Shown here: piece after piece, positions 1 through 11,102 of the stretch
Position numbering within the stretch: the stretch's first letter is position 1
Layout: every line of letters begins with the position of its first letter
Assembly (NCBI GenBank): GCA_032622095.1
Contig: CP136069.1
Coordinates: 42,136,194 to 42,200,193, forward strand
Direction of reading: 5' to 3'
DNA from: Siphonodentalium dalli
Lineage: Eukaryota > Mollusca > Scaphopoda > Gadilida > Siphonodentaliidae
DNA: 64,000 nt
Notes under the pieces: generated by a model
The model's database searches: none
Told to the model about the DNA's origin: nothing
The model's input: the letters and a program-made list of their open reading frames with translations, nothing else
Made by a program: the position numbers and the translations under genes

Positions 1-282
1 AATGATGTGAAAGAAGAAGAGAGCATTTCGGGAGATGAGAGCATGTCGGGAAAAGAGGATACCATCGACACAGAGTTTGCTCTGTTTCTCAAAAGTTATA
101 GACGATTAATAGAATACCAGTATCGATTGAAAACATCACGCATACATACCATGATCATGAAGAAAATGGTCAAACTGACCAAACACGGATATAATAATGA
201 ATGGGCTGCAGATGAAGCGATGAGAAAATTCAAGAAACTCTTAGAAGTAAATCTAACGGTCGAAGATTCAGACAATGATTAA
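1..282 (+). CDS. 3' terminal exon of an unidentified gene, cut by window edge
   Basis: The frame is open from the first base for 93 codons and ends at TAA 280-282. There is no need for a start inside the window; the piece is most simply the last coding part of a gene entering from the left. The peptide is rich in Lys, Glu and Asp, has a basic helical-looking middle (RRLIEYQYRLK, KKMVKL) and an acidic end (EDSDND). I recognise no domain. A polyadenylation signal follows six bases after the stop, which supports a real 3' end. It could also be the tail of a mobile-element gene, because repeats begin about 70 bases downstream. Confidence 0.4.
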   Translation, partial: NDVKEEESISGDESMSGKEDTIDTEFALFLKSYRRLIEYQYRLKTSRIHTMIMKKMVKLTKHGYNNEWAADEAMRKFKKLLEVNLTVEDSDND

Positions 283-287
283 ATTTC

Positions 288-293
288 AATAAA
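288..293 (+). terminator. AATAAA polyadenylation signal
   Basis: An exact AATAAA starts six bases after the TAA of the preceding exon. The motif is common by chance in AT-rich DNA, but its place right behind a long open frame makes it a reasonable 3' processing signal. The 3' UTR would be unusually short. Confidence 0.4.
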
Positions 294-350
294 CTTCATC
301 AACATGTTATTCTCGTCTTCGTTATATATCTATAAGTGGGGAGGGGGTTT

Positions 351-705
351 CACCAATATTACATCACGTCCCTTACCGCGTGTCACTTTAACATTCCACA
401 CCGTGCGTGTATTATCCCCCTTTAATTATGTCATAGCATTGGTACATAGAAGACTGTATAACACTATGCCTATGTCTGTAGCTGTTGTCACACCGTGAGT
501 GGATTGTCCGCCTTTAATGATGTCATAGCGTGTGTATATGCAAGACAGTATAACCCTATGATAATGCCTGTAGCTGTTGTTGGTAAGATGTGAAATATAA
601 ATTTCAAGGTTCAATTCATTCGTGTAGTAATTTTGTATATGTTCAACGCTCTTCATTCGTGCGCTTGTATTGTTAACATTCATTCATAATGAGTGTCCCT
701 TTAGA
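351..705 (+). repeat. X repeat, copy 1 (two internal subunits)
   Basis: Begins CACCAATATTACATCACGTC and ends in CCCTTTAGA. It contains two diverged subunits of about 94 bp, one starting near 418 and one near 512, each with a CATAG...CAAGACAGTATAAC-like core and GTAGCTGTTG. The block recurs at 733-942 and 1947-2238. No coding capacity; a minus-strand open frame here is also seen in the third copy and is a by-product of the repeat. Confidence 0.75.
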
Positions 706-732
706 GTGTCTTGTGTTCCTTTAAGATTCAAA

Positions 733-942
733 CACCAATATTACATCACGTCCCTTGTTTCGTGTCACTTTAACTCCTTGAGTGTATTGCCCCTTCGAAT
801 GATGTCATAGCATGGGTACATGTAAGATAGTATAACACTATGACTATGTCTGTATCTGTTGTTGGTAAGATGTGAAAATATAAATTTCAGTTCATTCGTG
901 TAGTAATTTCGTATATGTTCAACGCTCTTCATTCGTAAGAGT
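733..942 (+). repeat. X repeat, copy 2 (short form)
   Basis: Starts with the same CACCAATATTACATCACGTC as copy 1 but has only one of the two subunits, then runs through GTTGGTAAGATGTG to CGCTCTTCATTCGTAAGAG. It lies 28 bases after copy 1 in the same orientation, so the two form a tandem pair. Confidence 0.7.
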
Positions 943-1100
943 AATTACCAACTGGAAGTTGTACTATTTTTGATAAACATCGGATTTGCTCATCAGACGA
1001 TAAGCTGACAATATTTACGTATGGTCTAATTAGATTCATGCATAAATGTAAGGTAATTTTTGTTATGGTCAAGTTTTTTGTTAAGACCATGTTCTAACAT

Positions 1101-1305
1101 AGATCGATAAATAAGTTAAAGGTCATTATATTCCACAGTCAAATCTATTGGTGATCGAATTTGATAACTATTTTATTGGAACAACTAAGAGTATTATTTA
1201 CGTGAGATCAATGAGTCCAATTATTATAAATAATAAATTGCAGGCATCGGTGGATACCCGATTGCCACATTTAGTGATCACGTGATAAACTGATAAAATG
1301 TCCAA
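1101..1305 (+). repeat. Y repeat, copy 1
   Basis: A 205-bp block starting AGATCGATAAATAAG and ending AAAATGTCCAA, nearly identical to 2236-2440. Here it stands about 395 bp away from X copy 1; in the second set it touches the X block directly. Confidence 0.75.
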
Positions 1306-1691
1306 GTGACGTACTATAATGAGCAAAAAAAATGAGTTGACCTTCGGCTTCGTCCCGATTGGGTACTGAGCTGACACCGGGGATAAATTGAGCAATGACT
1401 GCTATTGTATCCTTTTGACAGATATGCGTGCGCAGACTCGTTTGATGTTCGCTATCGCATTACTATGTTTTAATAGCCGAGCCTTCACTTCTCGTCTGAC
1501 TCTCTTACCGACAAGACCTGTCTACACAGTACTTCTCCGGCAGACTATTCATCCACTGATAGGCCTACATACAGGTATGCCCTAAATAATGGACTGCTTA
1601 ACCACAGCAGAATTATAGGTAACTTTTCTTTTCTAAACATCGAACTTGTCTGAACCTATCAATTGATACAATAACAGTGTTATAATGTTAC

Positions 1692-1901
1692 ATCTCATTT
1701 TTTTGCTCATTTGCTCATTTGTTTGCTCATTTGCTCATTTTTATTGCTCATTTGCTCATTTTTTTGCTCATTTGCTCATTTTTATTGCTCATTTGCTCAT
1801 TTTCTTGCTCATTTGCTCATTTTCTTGCTCATTTGCTCATTTTCTTGCTCATTTGCTCATTTTTTTGCTCATTTGCTCATTTTTTTGCTCATTTGCTCAT
1901 T
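1692..1901 (+). repeat. Minisatellite, about ten 21-bp units
   Basis: Ten head-to-tail units of the form T(n)GCTCATTTGCTCATT, with the T run varying as TTTTT, TTTAT, TTTCT or TTGT. Because 21 is a multiple of three and the unit has no stop in any plus frame, all three plus frames stay open across it and give false repetitive 'proteins' of 70-80 residues. Confidence 0.9.
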
Positions 1902-1946
1902 GATTGGTGCATACTCAAGAGTCATAGACCTAACATCCAATGTACG

Positions 1947-2238
1947 TTAATGGTGTCATAGCGTGGGTACATAGAAGCCTGTATAACACTATGCCTATGT
2001 CCGTATGTCCGTATATGTTGTCACACCGTGAGTGGATTGTCCACCTTTAATGATGTCATAGCGTGTGTACATGCAAGACAGTATAATACTAAGATTATGT
2101 CTGTAGCTGTTGTTGGTAAGATGTGAAATATAAATTTCAAGGTTCAATTCATTCGTGTAGTAATTTCGTATATGTTCAACGCTCTTCATTCGTGCGCTTG
2201 TATTGTTAACATTCATTCATAATGAGTGTCCCTTTAGA
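1947..2238 (+). repeat. X repeat, copy 3
   Basis: Matches X copy 1 from the first subunit to the CCCTTTAGA end, with a small extra GTCCGTAT repeat near 2000. It runs straight into Y copy 2 with AGA shared at the joint. Confidence 0.75.
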
Positions 2239-2440
2239 TCGATAAATAAGTTAAAGGTCATTACATTCCACAGTCAAATCTATTGGTGATCGAATTTGAT
2301 AACTATTTTATTGGAACAACTAAGAGTATTATTCACGTGAGATCAATGAGTCCAATTATTATAAATAATATATTGCAGGCATCGGAGGATACCCGATTGC
2401 CACATTTAGTGATCACGTGATAAACTGATAAAATGTCCAA
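2236..2440 (+). repeat. Y repeat, copy 2
   Basis: Near-identical partner of 1101-1305, ending AAAATGTCCAA. It follows X copy 3 without a spacer. Confidence 0.75.
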
Positions 2441-3229
2441 AGCATAAGTATGAATGTGGGGCGATAAGTGGTTATTACGTAATGTTGTTATAACAATGAC
2501 ACCGAAGCAATTTCTATCATTGAGTGACCTGGACGTATTATGTATGCATTTTTTGGATAACTAATTATCGTGTTAATGCTAACAATGACACAGTTTATCA
2601 ACCTTAATTGATACTAACCCGTTAAACAACTAATACTGCTCAGACATTAAATCGATATGTTTTCTGAATGGCATATAATTGTGAACGGGAATATAATAGA
2701 ATTCATTTGGTAAAGCAAGGTGTGAAAGACACATTGTTACCCACAATGTCGTGTGTGATCACGTGTACATAATATGTTCCATCGAATGTGACAATTCATT
2801 CTGGGGGTTGTAATTTCGCATTACCCTTTTCGTCCACACGTGATTCAACATAGTACATCTCAATACTTCCAATAATTCACGATAATACACACCTGTCATA
2901 TACTCAATAACTTCATCTGGGATAGAGAAGTTAAGAATAAACGCTCTTTATTATTTATGTAAGAGTAATGGTGTCTATTTTCAGGTATGACAATTATATA
3001 TGTATGAACTGCGTCCGATAAACACTGGAATGTATGCATTCATACCGATGGTCCCAATGTCCAATAAAGCTATTTCTAAACATCGATTAATAATTTCATG
3101 AAAAATATTTGAACAAAAAAATAACGAAAGATATTACACGCAAATAATTTTAATAAACATTCGACATTTTTTAATATCGAGATTCTCAGAAACCGAAAAC
3201 TCGTTATAAATTTTTTATTTAAACTTTTT
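2441..3229. other. AT-rich stretch, nothing recognised
   Basis: No long open frame, no terminal repeats and no match that I could see to the repeat families in the rest of the window. Confidence 0.5.
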
Positions 3230-3400
3230 TTGGAGAAATAATTTTGAGGGTTTTGAAATTTTTTCTTTTTTTGAAATTTGGAGATTTTGAAATTTTTTGG
3301 AAGTTTTGGGTTTTGAAATTTTTTGGAAAAAATAATTTTTGGAAGTTTTGAAAAAAAATTTGGGTTTTGATATTTTGGGAATATTTTAGTACAACCAATT
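3230..3400. repeat. Low-complexity TTTTGAAATTTTTTGG-type repeat
   Basis: Imperfect repeats of TTTTGAAATTTTTTGGAA and GGAAGTTTTGGGTTTTGA over about 170 bp. The minus-strand open frame here reads only Phe/Lys/Asn-rich simple sequence and is not a gene. Confidence 0.6.
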
Positions 3401-3514
3401 TTAGACCCACAAATTCTATTTTTAGATGTGGGGGTAACGAGCCGGCTATTCTTCTAAGGTTTTGGTACATGAAGGTAGAGTTAAGTACTTACGTTCCAAA
3501 TCCATTACAATGTT

Positions 3515-3980
3515 TTAACCCTTTACCCAACAAAACGGCCAAAAACGCACAAATAAAGCTTCAACAGCCTAAAATACCCTGTGCCAATGCATTCTCTTAT
3601 ATATGCGAGTCGACCATAGGTCGCCTCGCATATATAAGAGAATGCATTGGCCTAACAATTTTTTATCATTTTTTTTAAATAAATGTTTCTTACAATTTTT
3701 AGGACATAAAATAAAAAAACATCCATTACCCTGCAGGGAGCCCCACACATATATAGAATCATATAGAAGAGTGTCGTCTGCTCGTGTTTGTCTGGGGCTC
3801 TGTATGGGTGAAATTATAAAATTGTTAAAGAATACAAGAAAAAATTATTAAAATTGTAAAAAATTGTTAGGCCAATGCATTCTCTTATATATGCGAGGCG
3901 ACCTATGGTCGACTCGCATATATAAGAGAATGCATTGGCACAGGGTAAAAATAAATCCCGACTGTTGGGTAAAGGGTTAA
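3515..3980. mobile_element. TTAA-flanked double-hairpin element, complete copy (piggyBac-type MITE candidate)
   Basis: TTAA at 3515-3518 and 3977-3980 flank inverted ends CCCTTTACCCAACA. Each half holds a long hairpin: 3583-3651 and 3871-3939, with arms of about 33 bp built on CCAATGCATTCTCTTATATA. The second hairpin is the reverse complement of the first, so the whole element is nearly symmetric. The middle has CTGCAGGGAGCCCC and a partly complementary GGGGCTCTGTATGGG. TTAA target duplication plus CCCTTT ends is typical of piggyBac elements (established); no transposase is present. Related copies are at 22086, 29467, 36313, 50622 and about 51890. Confidence 0.8.
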
Positions 3981-4739
3981 CTATCAGGGATATTGCCATG
4001 TTGAGGAACCTTGTAAAAGCAGAGAAAACATATGTACACGCTGATTCATGATTCTGGACATGACCATAAGGATTGCAAATAACCAACAACAAAATCATAA
4101 CTGTCAAGGTTCACTTGCTGCAACAATCCGTCATGTTCCATGTGGGACTATGAATTCAACATTCAAATATGTAAGACTGAGAAGCATATATCCTGTTTCG
4201 TTTCTATAAAAAGTTTGCTGATATCAGACAAACAACAGCCAGACAGACCAATGTTATGCGTATATCGCAAGCAACAGAAATTGACCAGACCACTATCAAT
4301 CCGGTTCCCGAACCTCTGTCACAGGCTATGGAAACAACTACCAATGTTGCAACAGTTGTTCGAAAAAAATCCACAACTTGAGCCAGTTTTCACTACACAT
4401 CATATGCATGTCGATCCTGATGCCAAAATCACACAAAGAGAGGTTCATATTTGAACTTTCAAAGTTTCACCACGCAGATGCTTGATGAGAAACGGTTATC
4501 GCTAAAAGACACCAAACAATATTTGTGGATCGAGGCTGTCGGTTTGGGTGAAGGATGACACTCTGTCTCACCCACCCGACAATCAGCTTGACTCATTGAT
4601 AAAGGTTCATGCGCGATTTGATTCTGTCGACCGCCATCTTGACGCATTGATAAGGGTTCAAAATATGATGCTAGAAAATTATACTGTACATATGTGCAGC
4701 CGTGGTAATTTAATGTTATTTATTTACTATTAATTATGT
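3981..4739. other. Unassigned; short open frames only
   Basis: A 104-codon plus-strand frame at 4140-4454 and protein-like pieces in neighbouring frames occur between two repeats. They could be decayed transposon coding sequence, but I see no motif that identifies them. Confidence 0.3.
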
Positions 4740-5536
4740 ATTCTTGTAATGTTATGTGTTTTATATTATACTTGCACAGTAGTCAGTTCTTGAATTAATA
4801 TTCCTGACTCCGTGCGGAAACACTCCCTCTTGTTGTTTTATTTGTACATAGCTCATTGCTTGAATCTAATTCACTGTTTTGATTTATATCCACAGTTGAT
4901 TCGCTACGGACTTTTTGTACGCTTTTTATACACCCGTTTGAAAAACGGTCGTATTATGTAAATGGGTTGTTTGTCCGTCCGTCCGTCGTCCGCCGTCCGT
5001 CCGCTTTTGGTTTCCGGATGATAACCTTAGATTGAATCGAGTGAACTGAACCACATTTGGTATGTAAGTTTACCACACCAATATACAGATCAAGTTCAAA
5101 TATGGGTTTCGTCTGCATGATTTTGACTGAGTTATGTCCCTTTTTCGACTTAGATTTTGCATGATTTGCGGTTTCCGGATGATAACTTTAGATTGAATCA
5201 AGTGAACTGAACCAAATTTGGTATATTAGTTGACCACCCCAAAATACAGATCAAGTTCTAATATGGATTTCGCGTGATTTTGACTGAGTTATGCCCCTTT
5301 TTCGACTTAGATTTGACCTGATATGCGGTTTGCTTGTGTTTAATTTTGTTATTATTTCATCTTAAGTCAAAGGTTTCAAACAAATGAATTAAACCTTGCC
5401 CCACTCTACTCCAGAAACGGGCGTATTATGCCACGCCCCGACGGCGTGCTCTTGTTTATACCTGATTCTGTTCTTGGTCGTGATATGGCCTAGCGGCTAA
5501 AACGACGTTAAACCCTCAGTCAGTCAATCAATCAAT
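4740..5536 (+). repeat. SINE-like dispersed repeat with (TCAA)n tail, split by an insertion
   Basis: Parts 4740-4909 and 5461-5536 together match the reverse complement of 36959-37195, including GTCAGTTCTTGAA, CACATAGCTCATTGC and CCTGATTCTGTTCTTGGTCG, and end in AAACGACGTTAAACCCTCAG followed by (TCAA)n. The paralogue lacks the 551 bp between the parts. A clear tRNA-type promoter was not seen, so 'SINE-like' rests on size, dispersal and the short tandem tail. Confidence 0.6.
4910..5460 (+). mobile_element. Pearl-like element inside the SINE-like repeat
   Basis: Starts near CACCCGTTTGAAAAACGG, has a (GTCC)n microsatellite at about 4971-5003, then two tandem core units of about 158 bp (about 5010-5168 and 5169-5325) each with TTTCCGGATGATAAC and GAGTTATG(T/C)CCCTTTTTCGA, and ends CGGCGTGCTCTTGTTTATA. 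Microsatellite plus ~160-bp core repeats is the known layout of mollusc 'pearl' elements, usually viewed as non-autonomous rolling-circle (Helentron-related) repeats. The family name is inference from structure. Confidence 0.65.
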
Positions 5537-6153
5537 CGTATCGCCAGGGAAACAAAATAATCGGTAAATTAAAGTCGACAAGGACCATATCTCCGGCAAA
5601 AATGGGCGGACCGGACACAAATTCGAACACAACCAGTATTTTGCTCATGTGGGTAATCCACATAAAAAATTTGAAAATAATTAGATAACTAAATCTTAAG
5701 TTATCATTGGGAAACAATCTGGAACGGACGCACGGACAGGCGGTCGCCGCTGATTCATATAGTGCCCCGAATTTGTTTTGTGTGGACAACACGGTAGTGA
5801 GATTTCATCATTATGTGGGTTTTAACTTGAAATAACGTACATGTATACTACATACCGCTCCTATACACCCACATTCTATCAAAGCAAGGGCCATCTTCAG
5901 TGATAGGACAAAGGAACCATGATCATGGTTGCGGTATAGCAAGCTGATGGCCACATACCGTGAACATCTCGCTTAACGAGATTTGAAACGAGATCATTGT
6001 CACGCTCACCCCGGTGGGATGTCGTGTTTCGGGGGATGCGGAGTAGAATACTTCCGTTTCTCAAGACAGTGCTAAAGAAAACTATACTACGTTCCGTGTG
6101 GCTTTGGATTCTAAAAGCACGCTGACCTTTGTTACACACCACAGTCCGGTTGC
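5537..6153. other. No gene recognised
   Basis: Only short minus-strand open frames without motifs. Nothing else seen. Confidence 0.4.
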
Positions 6154-7037
6154 CAGGGACGTGTTGGGGTGTCCACCTTGAAATTTCCTACTGTTCCCTT
6201 GAACCAAACCAGCTAACTCATGTAGTCTCTGTATGCCTAGTAATACACAATTGACATATAATTCAAGAGCCGTATGTCAAATCTAACTACCCACCCCCCC
6301 CCCCCCACACTGACCATCCTCTGTTTCTAAAATTTCTTAAATCTAACTACTCTCCTTTCATCCATTGGTTATCTTCAATTCCCAAATCTTACCCCACTCC
6401 AGTTCTTATCTTATCTCTTGCTATCTGTTGTTGGGTGTGATCTATATTAAAATCACCCCTAAGTTATCTAAAGTACAAACCAGCAAAAATTCCCGCCTGA
6501 CTCGCCCGAACGGCCTTATGTAGTTCGGAAAATTTGAGCGATCTGGGAGAGGACTTACAAAAAAGCCACAATAGGCGTGTTGTCTCATCCCATTCCAATC
6601 ACCCATAATCATCCATTATCAGTTTTGTTAACATATTCATCTTGTTTTGTATTGGGAATAATATTGTTTACACTAACCAAACCAAACTCATATGTTATCG
6701 AAATACCATTTGCACCCTCTCTCCTTGGGTTGGAACTTTCTAACTAGTACCTCAAACTTTCCAACTGTTGGAAATGTCCAATCAGACACCCCTAAGGTTG
6801 GAACATTAATTCCAACCGATGGCCATTTCAGACAAGAACATTATAGAAACATATGCTACTGTTTGTCTATAAAAAATATGCCCCGCGTATTACTGGAAAG
6901 CAAAAATCAAACAATGACAACAATTTACAACCCATATTATGTGGTGTATAATTTCCAACTAATGTTGTGTCAGGCATGAAATTTCCAACTATTGAACAGT
7001 TTGACCAAAGTTGCACCCCCATGTAGCCACGTCCCTG
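6154..7037. mobile_element. hAT-like element candidate with CAGGGACGTG ends
   Basis: CAGGGACGTG at 6154 and its reverse complement CACGTCCCTG ending at 7037 bound 884 bp. Subterminal sequence is also partly inverted (GAAATTTCC near 6180, GAAATTTCCAAC near 6978). The flanking octamers CCGGTTGC and GAAGTTGC agree at five of eight places, as expected for an old 8-bp duplication. CAGGG ends and 8-bp duplications are typical of hAT elements (established). The interior has repeated GTTGGAA/TTCCAAC words and a C run at 6293-6306, and no transposase. Confidence 0.4.
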
Positions 7038-7190
7038 GAAGTTGCGATGATCAGATTAGGGCTATTGCGTTATGTATGTATCATTTAATTCTTTCACCTT
7101 AGTACAATGGTATTAAGAATATATATGGTAATACATATATAAATACATAAACAAACAAACAAGGTCGCAATGACGATGGTTGTGATAACT

Positions 7191-9480
7191 TTAAGGTTCA
7201 GATGAACCAGGAGAGCAACTCGCTCTTTTATGTATAATGTGTATGAATCTACAAAGGTTGCGTATAATACTTGGCTTTCTGTTTGAGAGAAGAATGGACA
7301 GTTTGCGACGATTGTGATACTTCCAATATGCATGTTTTATGTATAGTTTCCGTTCTTGTGATAGAGAGGGACACTCAAGTATAAAGTGATACTCGTCACC
7401 GACAATATTTGTTTCACATAAAGTGCACGTTCTCTCCGATAACGGTGTTTTATTCCAGCGCCCAATTTCGATTGGTAAAACATGATTGGCTGTTCTAAAT
7501 CGAGCTAGAGTAACTATATTAGTATCTGATCCGTGAAAAATATATGATTCTTCACAGAAACCGTGTTTGAAAGATTTATAAGTATTGCCTTTACAAGATG
7601 ATGTCATCGATGAATGCCAGTTCTGAACGAACTGATCCCTCATTTTATTTTTCAAATCCTTTATTAATCGTTTCTCGTCGATTCCGCGATTCTGAATGCT
7701 CCAAATAAAAGACATGCCTGCTTCATTTAGAATTTGTTTTATCGATTTAAACCATGGGGACGCAAATGATGTTTCATCGGCCATGGATAAGGCAAGTTTA
7801 TTAATTTTTCCACTCAACTGATTTTCTGAATTTGTGACAAGCTTAGTCCAGAATTTCATTATTTTTAAGTTGATATCAATATGCATTGGATACCTCCCAA
7901 GCTCCCCATATACCATATAAGAAGGTGTTGATGTTTTTAATCCCAAGACCATTTTGCAAAATTTCAGATGTATTCCCTCAATGATAGAATTGTCACCCAC
8001 ACCCCAAACCTCACACCCGTAAAATAGGATTGGTGCGACTAAGGTGTCAAAGAGTTTTAACCGTGTTGATATTGTTAGCTTATGCGTACGCGCGATTTTT
8101 ATAATTTCATACATGGCTTTCTCAGCTTTCATTGATAAGTCTTTCTTGGTTATCGTGAATGAGCCAGATCGGCTAAACAAAATACCCAGGTAAGAAAATG
8201 TTTTCACCACTTCGATTTCCTTACCGTTGAGCCTAAACAGTAAATGTCTGGGTAACCTACCCTTGGAAAAGCAAATTATTTTAGTTTTTGCCACGTTGAG
8301 TCTAAGGGCCCAAGTCGAACAATAGTCCTCAAAGTAACTCAACTGACGCTGCAGATCATCGGCGGAATCGGAGAATAACACCGTGTCGTCTGCATATAAA
8401 ATTATGAATAATTTCATATATCTGTCTAGTCTATCCTCGCATTCGCGCGATATCGACTCCACTCCCACTATATCCGTGCTGGCGAGAAAATCTGTAAGGT
8501 CGTTAACATAGAGACAAAAAAGAAAAGGGGATAAATTGTCACCCTGTTTCAAACCAATCATAGAGGGGAAGGGGTCTGATATTTCTCCATTACATACTAC
8601 CCTAGATTTAATATCCTTGTACATGTCAACAATGATATTGTACATCTTGCCACCTATATTATTTAATGCTAATTTATACCATAAATAATATCTACGGACA
8701 GTATCAAAGGCCTTTTCAAAATCAATGAAGGCACAAAACAATTTCTTTTTCTTAAATTTACAAAGATCCATAAGCGTCTGTATCACAAACACATTATCCA
8801 CGGTTGAGTAACCTTTCCTAAAGCCACTTTGATTTTCATGTATAACTCCGCAAGAATCAGAAAAATTAGTTAACCGTCTGTTCAATATTGATGTGAATAA
8901 TTTCCCAAGACAACTTGATATGGTTATACCCCTATAATTCGAGGGGTCGTCTTTCTTCCCTTTATTTTTATAAATCGGTATAATTGAGCCCGTGCGCAAT
9001 GAGTCAGGTATTAATCCTGAGTCGAAAATGATATTAAAGAGATGCGTATAGACTGGTAATAACTTGGGCACTGATGCCTTAATATATTCATTGATTATTC
9101 CATCTTGCGAAGACGCTTTATTATTTTGAAGTTTACCAATGCAATATAATATTTCTTCGTTAGTTATGGGAATGTTTAACATGCGTGTACCTGTGGCATC
9201 CAAATCGACTTTGTTTTCGGTAACAAGTGTTGAACCATCAGGTAACTGGGAGTTAAGCTTTCTGAAGTGTTCTACAAGTATATCAATGTCAAGAGATGTA
9301 TTACTATGGCCCCTATTACCCTTAATGGTTTTCCAAAATGTCCTTGTATCAGTGTTTCGTATACTTTCCATCTGAATTTGCAAATTACTTTCATATTCAC
9401 GTTTCGCCCTATTTATGACTCTTTTATATTCACGTTCAGCTTGTCGTATAGGCCTAGTTTTGTATTCTCGTTTGGTGTTT
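7191..9480 (-). pseudogene. LINE A reverse transcriptase region
   Basis: The frame is open from about 9480 to the stop at 7191; counting from the first ATG at 9383 gives 730 residues. Residues about 132-160 have IIPIYKNKGKKDD and NYRGITI; 219-229 FIDFEKAFDTV (first catalytic Asp); 277-286 GLKQGDNLSP; 330-333 YADD (the polymerase catalytic pair). A C-terminal nucleic-acid-binding motif C653-x2-C656...H666...C671 follows, then LCRFIHIIHKR. The RT part itself has no internal stop, which suggests a fairly young copy, but the endonuclease is not in the same frame, so the element cannot make one polyprotein as it stands. Confidence 0.85.
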
Positions 9481-10767
9481 TAGCATATATGCGTTTGGCT
9501 TTTTTATAAGCTTTCCTTACGTTTCGACATTCGTCTGTAAACCACACTCTACAACTAGTTCGCTGTGTTGTTGTTTCGGGTCGCTGAATTTTCCTCACAT
9601 ACTTGGAACCGAAAGTCTTTTTCGCTGCATCTATCATTACGCCAGAAAGTGATGTGACTAATTCCGATATACTGTTACATGTGGAACTGTTGTTTCGCAT
9701 AGCTTCCAATTGTTCATTTATTTGTTTAATGTCAACCTCCTCGATATTTCCTACAAATTCGGCGGTTTTCTCAGGGACCCACGATTTCGGTTTAGATTGG
9801 TTCGTTAAGTTTTTACATGTTGGATCATTTACTTCAAGCAATGGGGTCAGTTTCCCCTTCCAAAGTCGCAGGGACAAACTACAGTGAGCATCAGAATAAA
9901 GCAACGAGTGGTCTTGTATTTCAAACCCTCTTACCAAATTCAAACATTGTTGGGAACAAATGGTGTAATCAACTACAGATGATTCCTTGCATGTCAACTT
10001 ACCAATGTCCATGTCACTATCGGTTCTACCGTTTAACATATATATCTCATTATTTCTGCATATACTAATTAACAATCTCCCAAATGTATTAGTTATTTTA
10101 TCCTTACTCGATCGATATATTGACATTCCATTATCAGCTAGGGTTCTTAAATCAGGTTGAATCAGATCATGTACTTGATGGAAATCATTCTCCAAAAATC
10201 ATAAAAATCTTGAGTATTGGATGTACGTGCATTAAAATCCCCTGTAAGAATTAAATTATCATAATCCAATTTACGACTAATAACTTCACAATCTAGTTCA
10301 TTAAACGCTTCTTTACTGGACTTTTCTGGTGGGATATAGACAGCACCAACTAAAACATCAGACTTCCCATCAAATATATCTTTGGAAATATTTACCCAAT
10401 GAACAAATTTGCAACTCGAATGCACTACTGATATTTTATCCGCCAAATTATTCCTGTACGCAATGGTTATACCGCCGGATTTTCTACGGCTTACTTTCGT
10501 GCGATTCTTAAAAGAAAAGGTGTAGCCAGGTAAAGATAAATTATCACAATCATCCGTCAATGTCTCCATAAAGCATAATACATCATATAAAATACACAAT
10601 TCAACAAATTCAGGACAGTCTAATCGTTTGGCCAAACCACACACATTTAAAGTCAGGACAGATAGCTCATCCGTGCACCTATTCTGAACACGGTGAAATA
10701 TAGAGTTATTCCCCTGACCTTTCGGTGCACTCGCGCACGAGCCCAGACATTGCTCTCCTGGAATGTC
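9413..10767 (-). pseudogene. LINE A endonuclease (APE-type) region, broken by a frameshift
   Basis: The enzyme would nick target DNA to prime reverse transcription. The first part (10767 to 10162) opens with ELSVLTLNVCGLAKRL, the usual start of APE endonucleases, and contains RRKSGGITIAYR, GAVYIPPE and ILTGDFNARTS. The second frame (10195 to 9413) carries TNTFGRLL, SVVDYTICS and LLYSDAHCSL, the last being the catalytic SD-H block. The split between frames falls just after DFNARTS. No ATG is found upstream in frame, so the 5' end may be truncated or the ORF may rely on a start further away. A second frameshift near 9440-9485 separates it from the RT frame. Confidence 0.8.
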
Positions 10768-10872
10768 CTAGCGCGGGCTGGAATTCAAGCGCCGTCGCTT
10801 CTCGGGTTTCGGTGGGTTAAACACTTCAGTGCGTACTTTCTGTGCAAAATCTATTAAGCCAACTATGAATCC

Positions 10873-11102
10873 AAGCTGCAAAACAGAGCTCAGTCCCCTC
10901 GCTACGCTATGTTTGAACGCTGCCGGCATGTCAGTGTATTTTCTTAATTAAATCTAACATTTTTTATTGAAGTGTTTTGTCAGTTACAATTCATTCTGGC
11001 TTGATCTAGACAATTTTCAAATGAATTTGGACAGTTCAGTTTATCAGAATAATGCAGAATAATTGTAACCTACAAGAAACTCAAATAAATACAAATGTGA
11101 CA
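10873..11102. repeat. D repeat, copy 1
   Basis: About 230 bp matching 38020-38227, starting near AGCTGCAAAACAGAG and containing TCAGTCCCCTCGCTAC, CTTAATTAAATCTAACAT and TTTGTCAGTTACAATTCAT. It lies about 100 bp beyond the 5' end of LINE A. In the second copy the repeat is part of an insertion with inverted TTCAGTCCCCT words at both sides, so it is probably a small DNA element. Confidence 0.65.

Larger units (their letters stand above)
7080..10767 (-). mobile_element. LINE A: non-LTR retrotransposon with endonuclease and reverse transcriptase, frameshifted
   Basis: Reads leftward. The endonuclease part opens after a stop at 10768-10770; the reverse transcriptase ends at 7191, followed by a short 3' region to about 7080. 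Together the parts give the order APE-type endonuclease, linker, RT, C-terminal Cys/His motif that is usual for LINEs. Two frameshifts (near 10165-10195 and 9440-9485) break an otherwise continuous reading. I did not assign a clade: the NYRG form and the CxxC-H-C motif fit several APE LINE clades. Related copies lie at 25248-25650, 29910-35430 and 60190-61378. Confidence 0.85.

Noticed and set aside
1685-1961. Three overlapping plus-strand open frames of 72-80 codons
   Set aside because: They are three frames of the same 21-bp minisatellite; composition is pure repeat.
3219-3470. 83-codon minus-strand frame
   Set aside because: Low-complexity Phe/Lys/Asn sequence from the TTTTGAAATTTT repeat.
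9139-10511. Plus-strand frames of 60-94 codons over LINE A
   Set aside because: Antisense shadows of the endonuclease and RT coding sequence.
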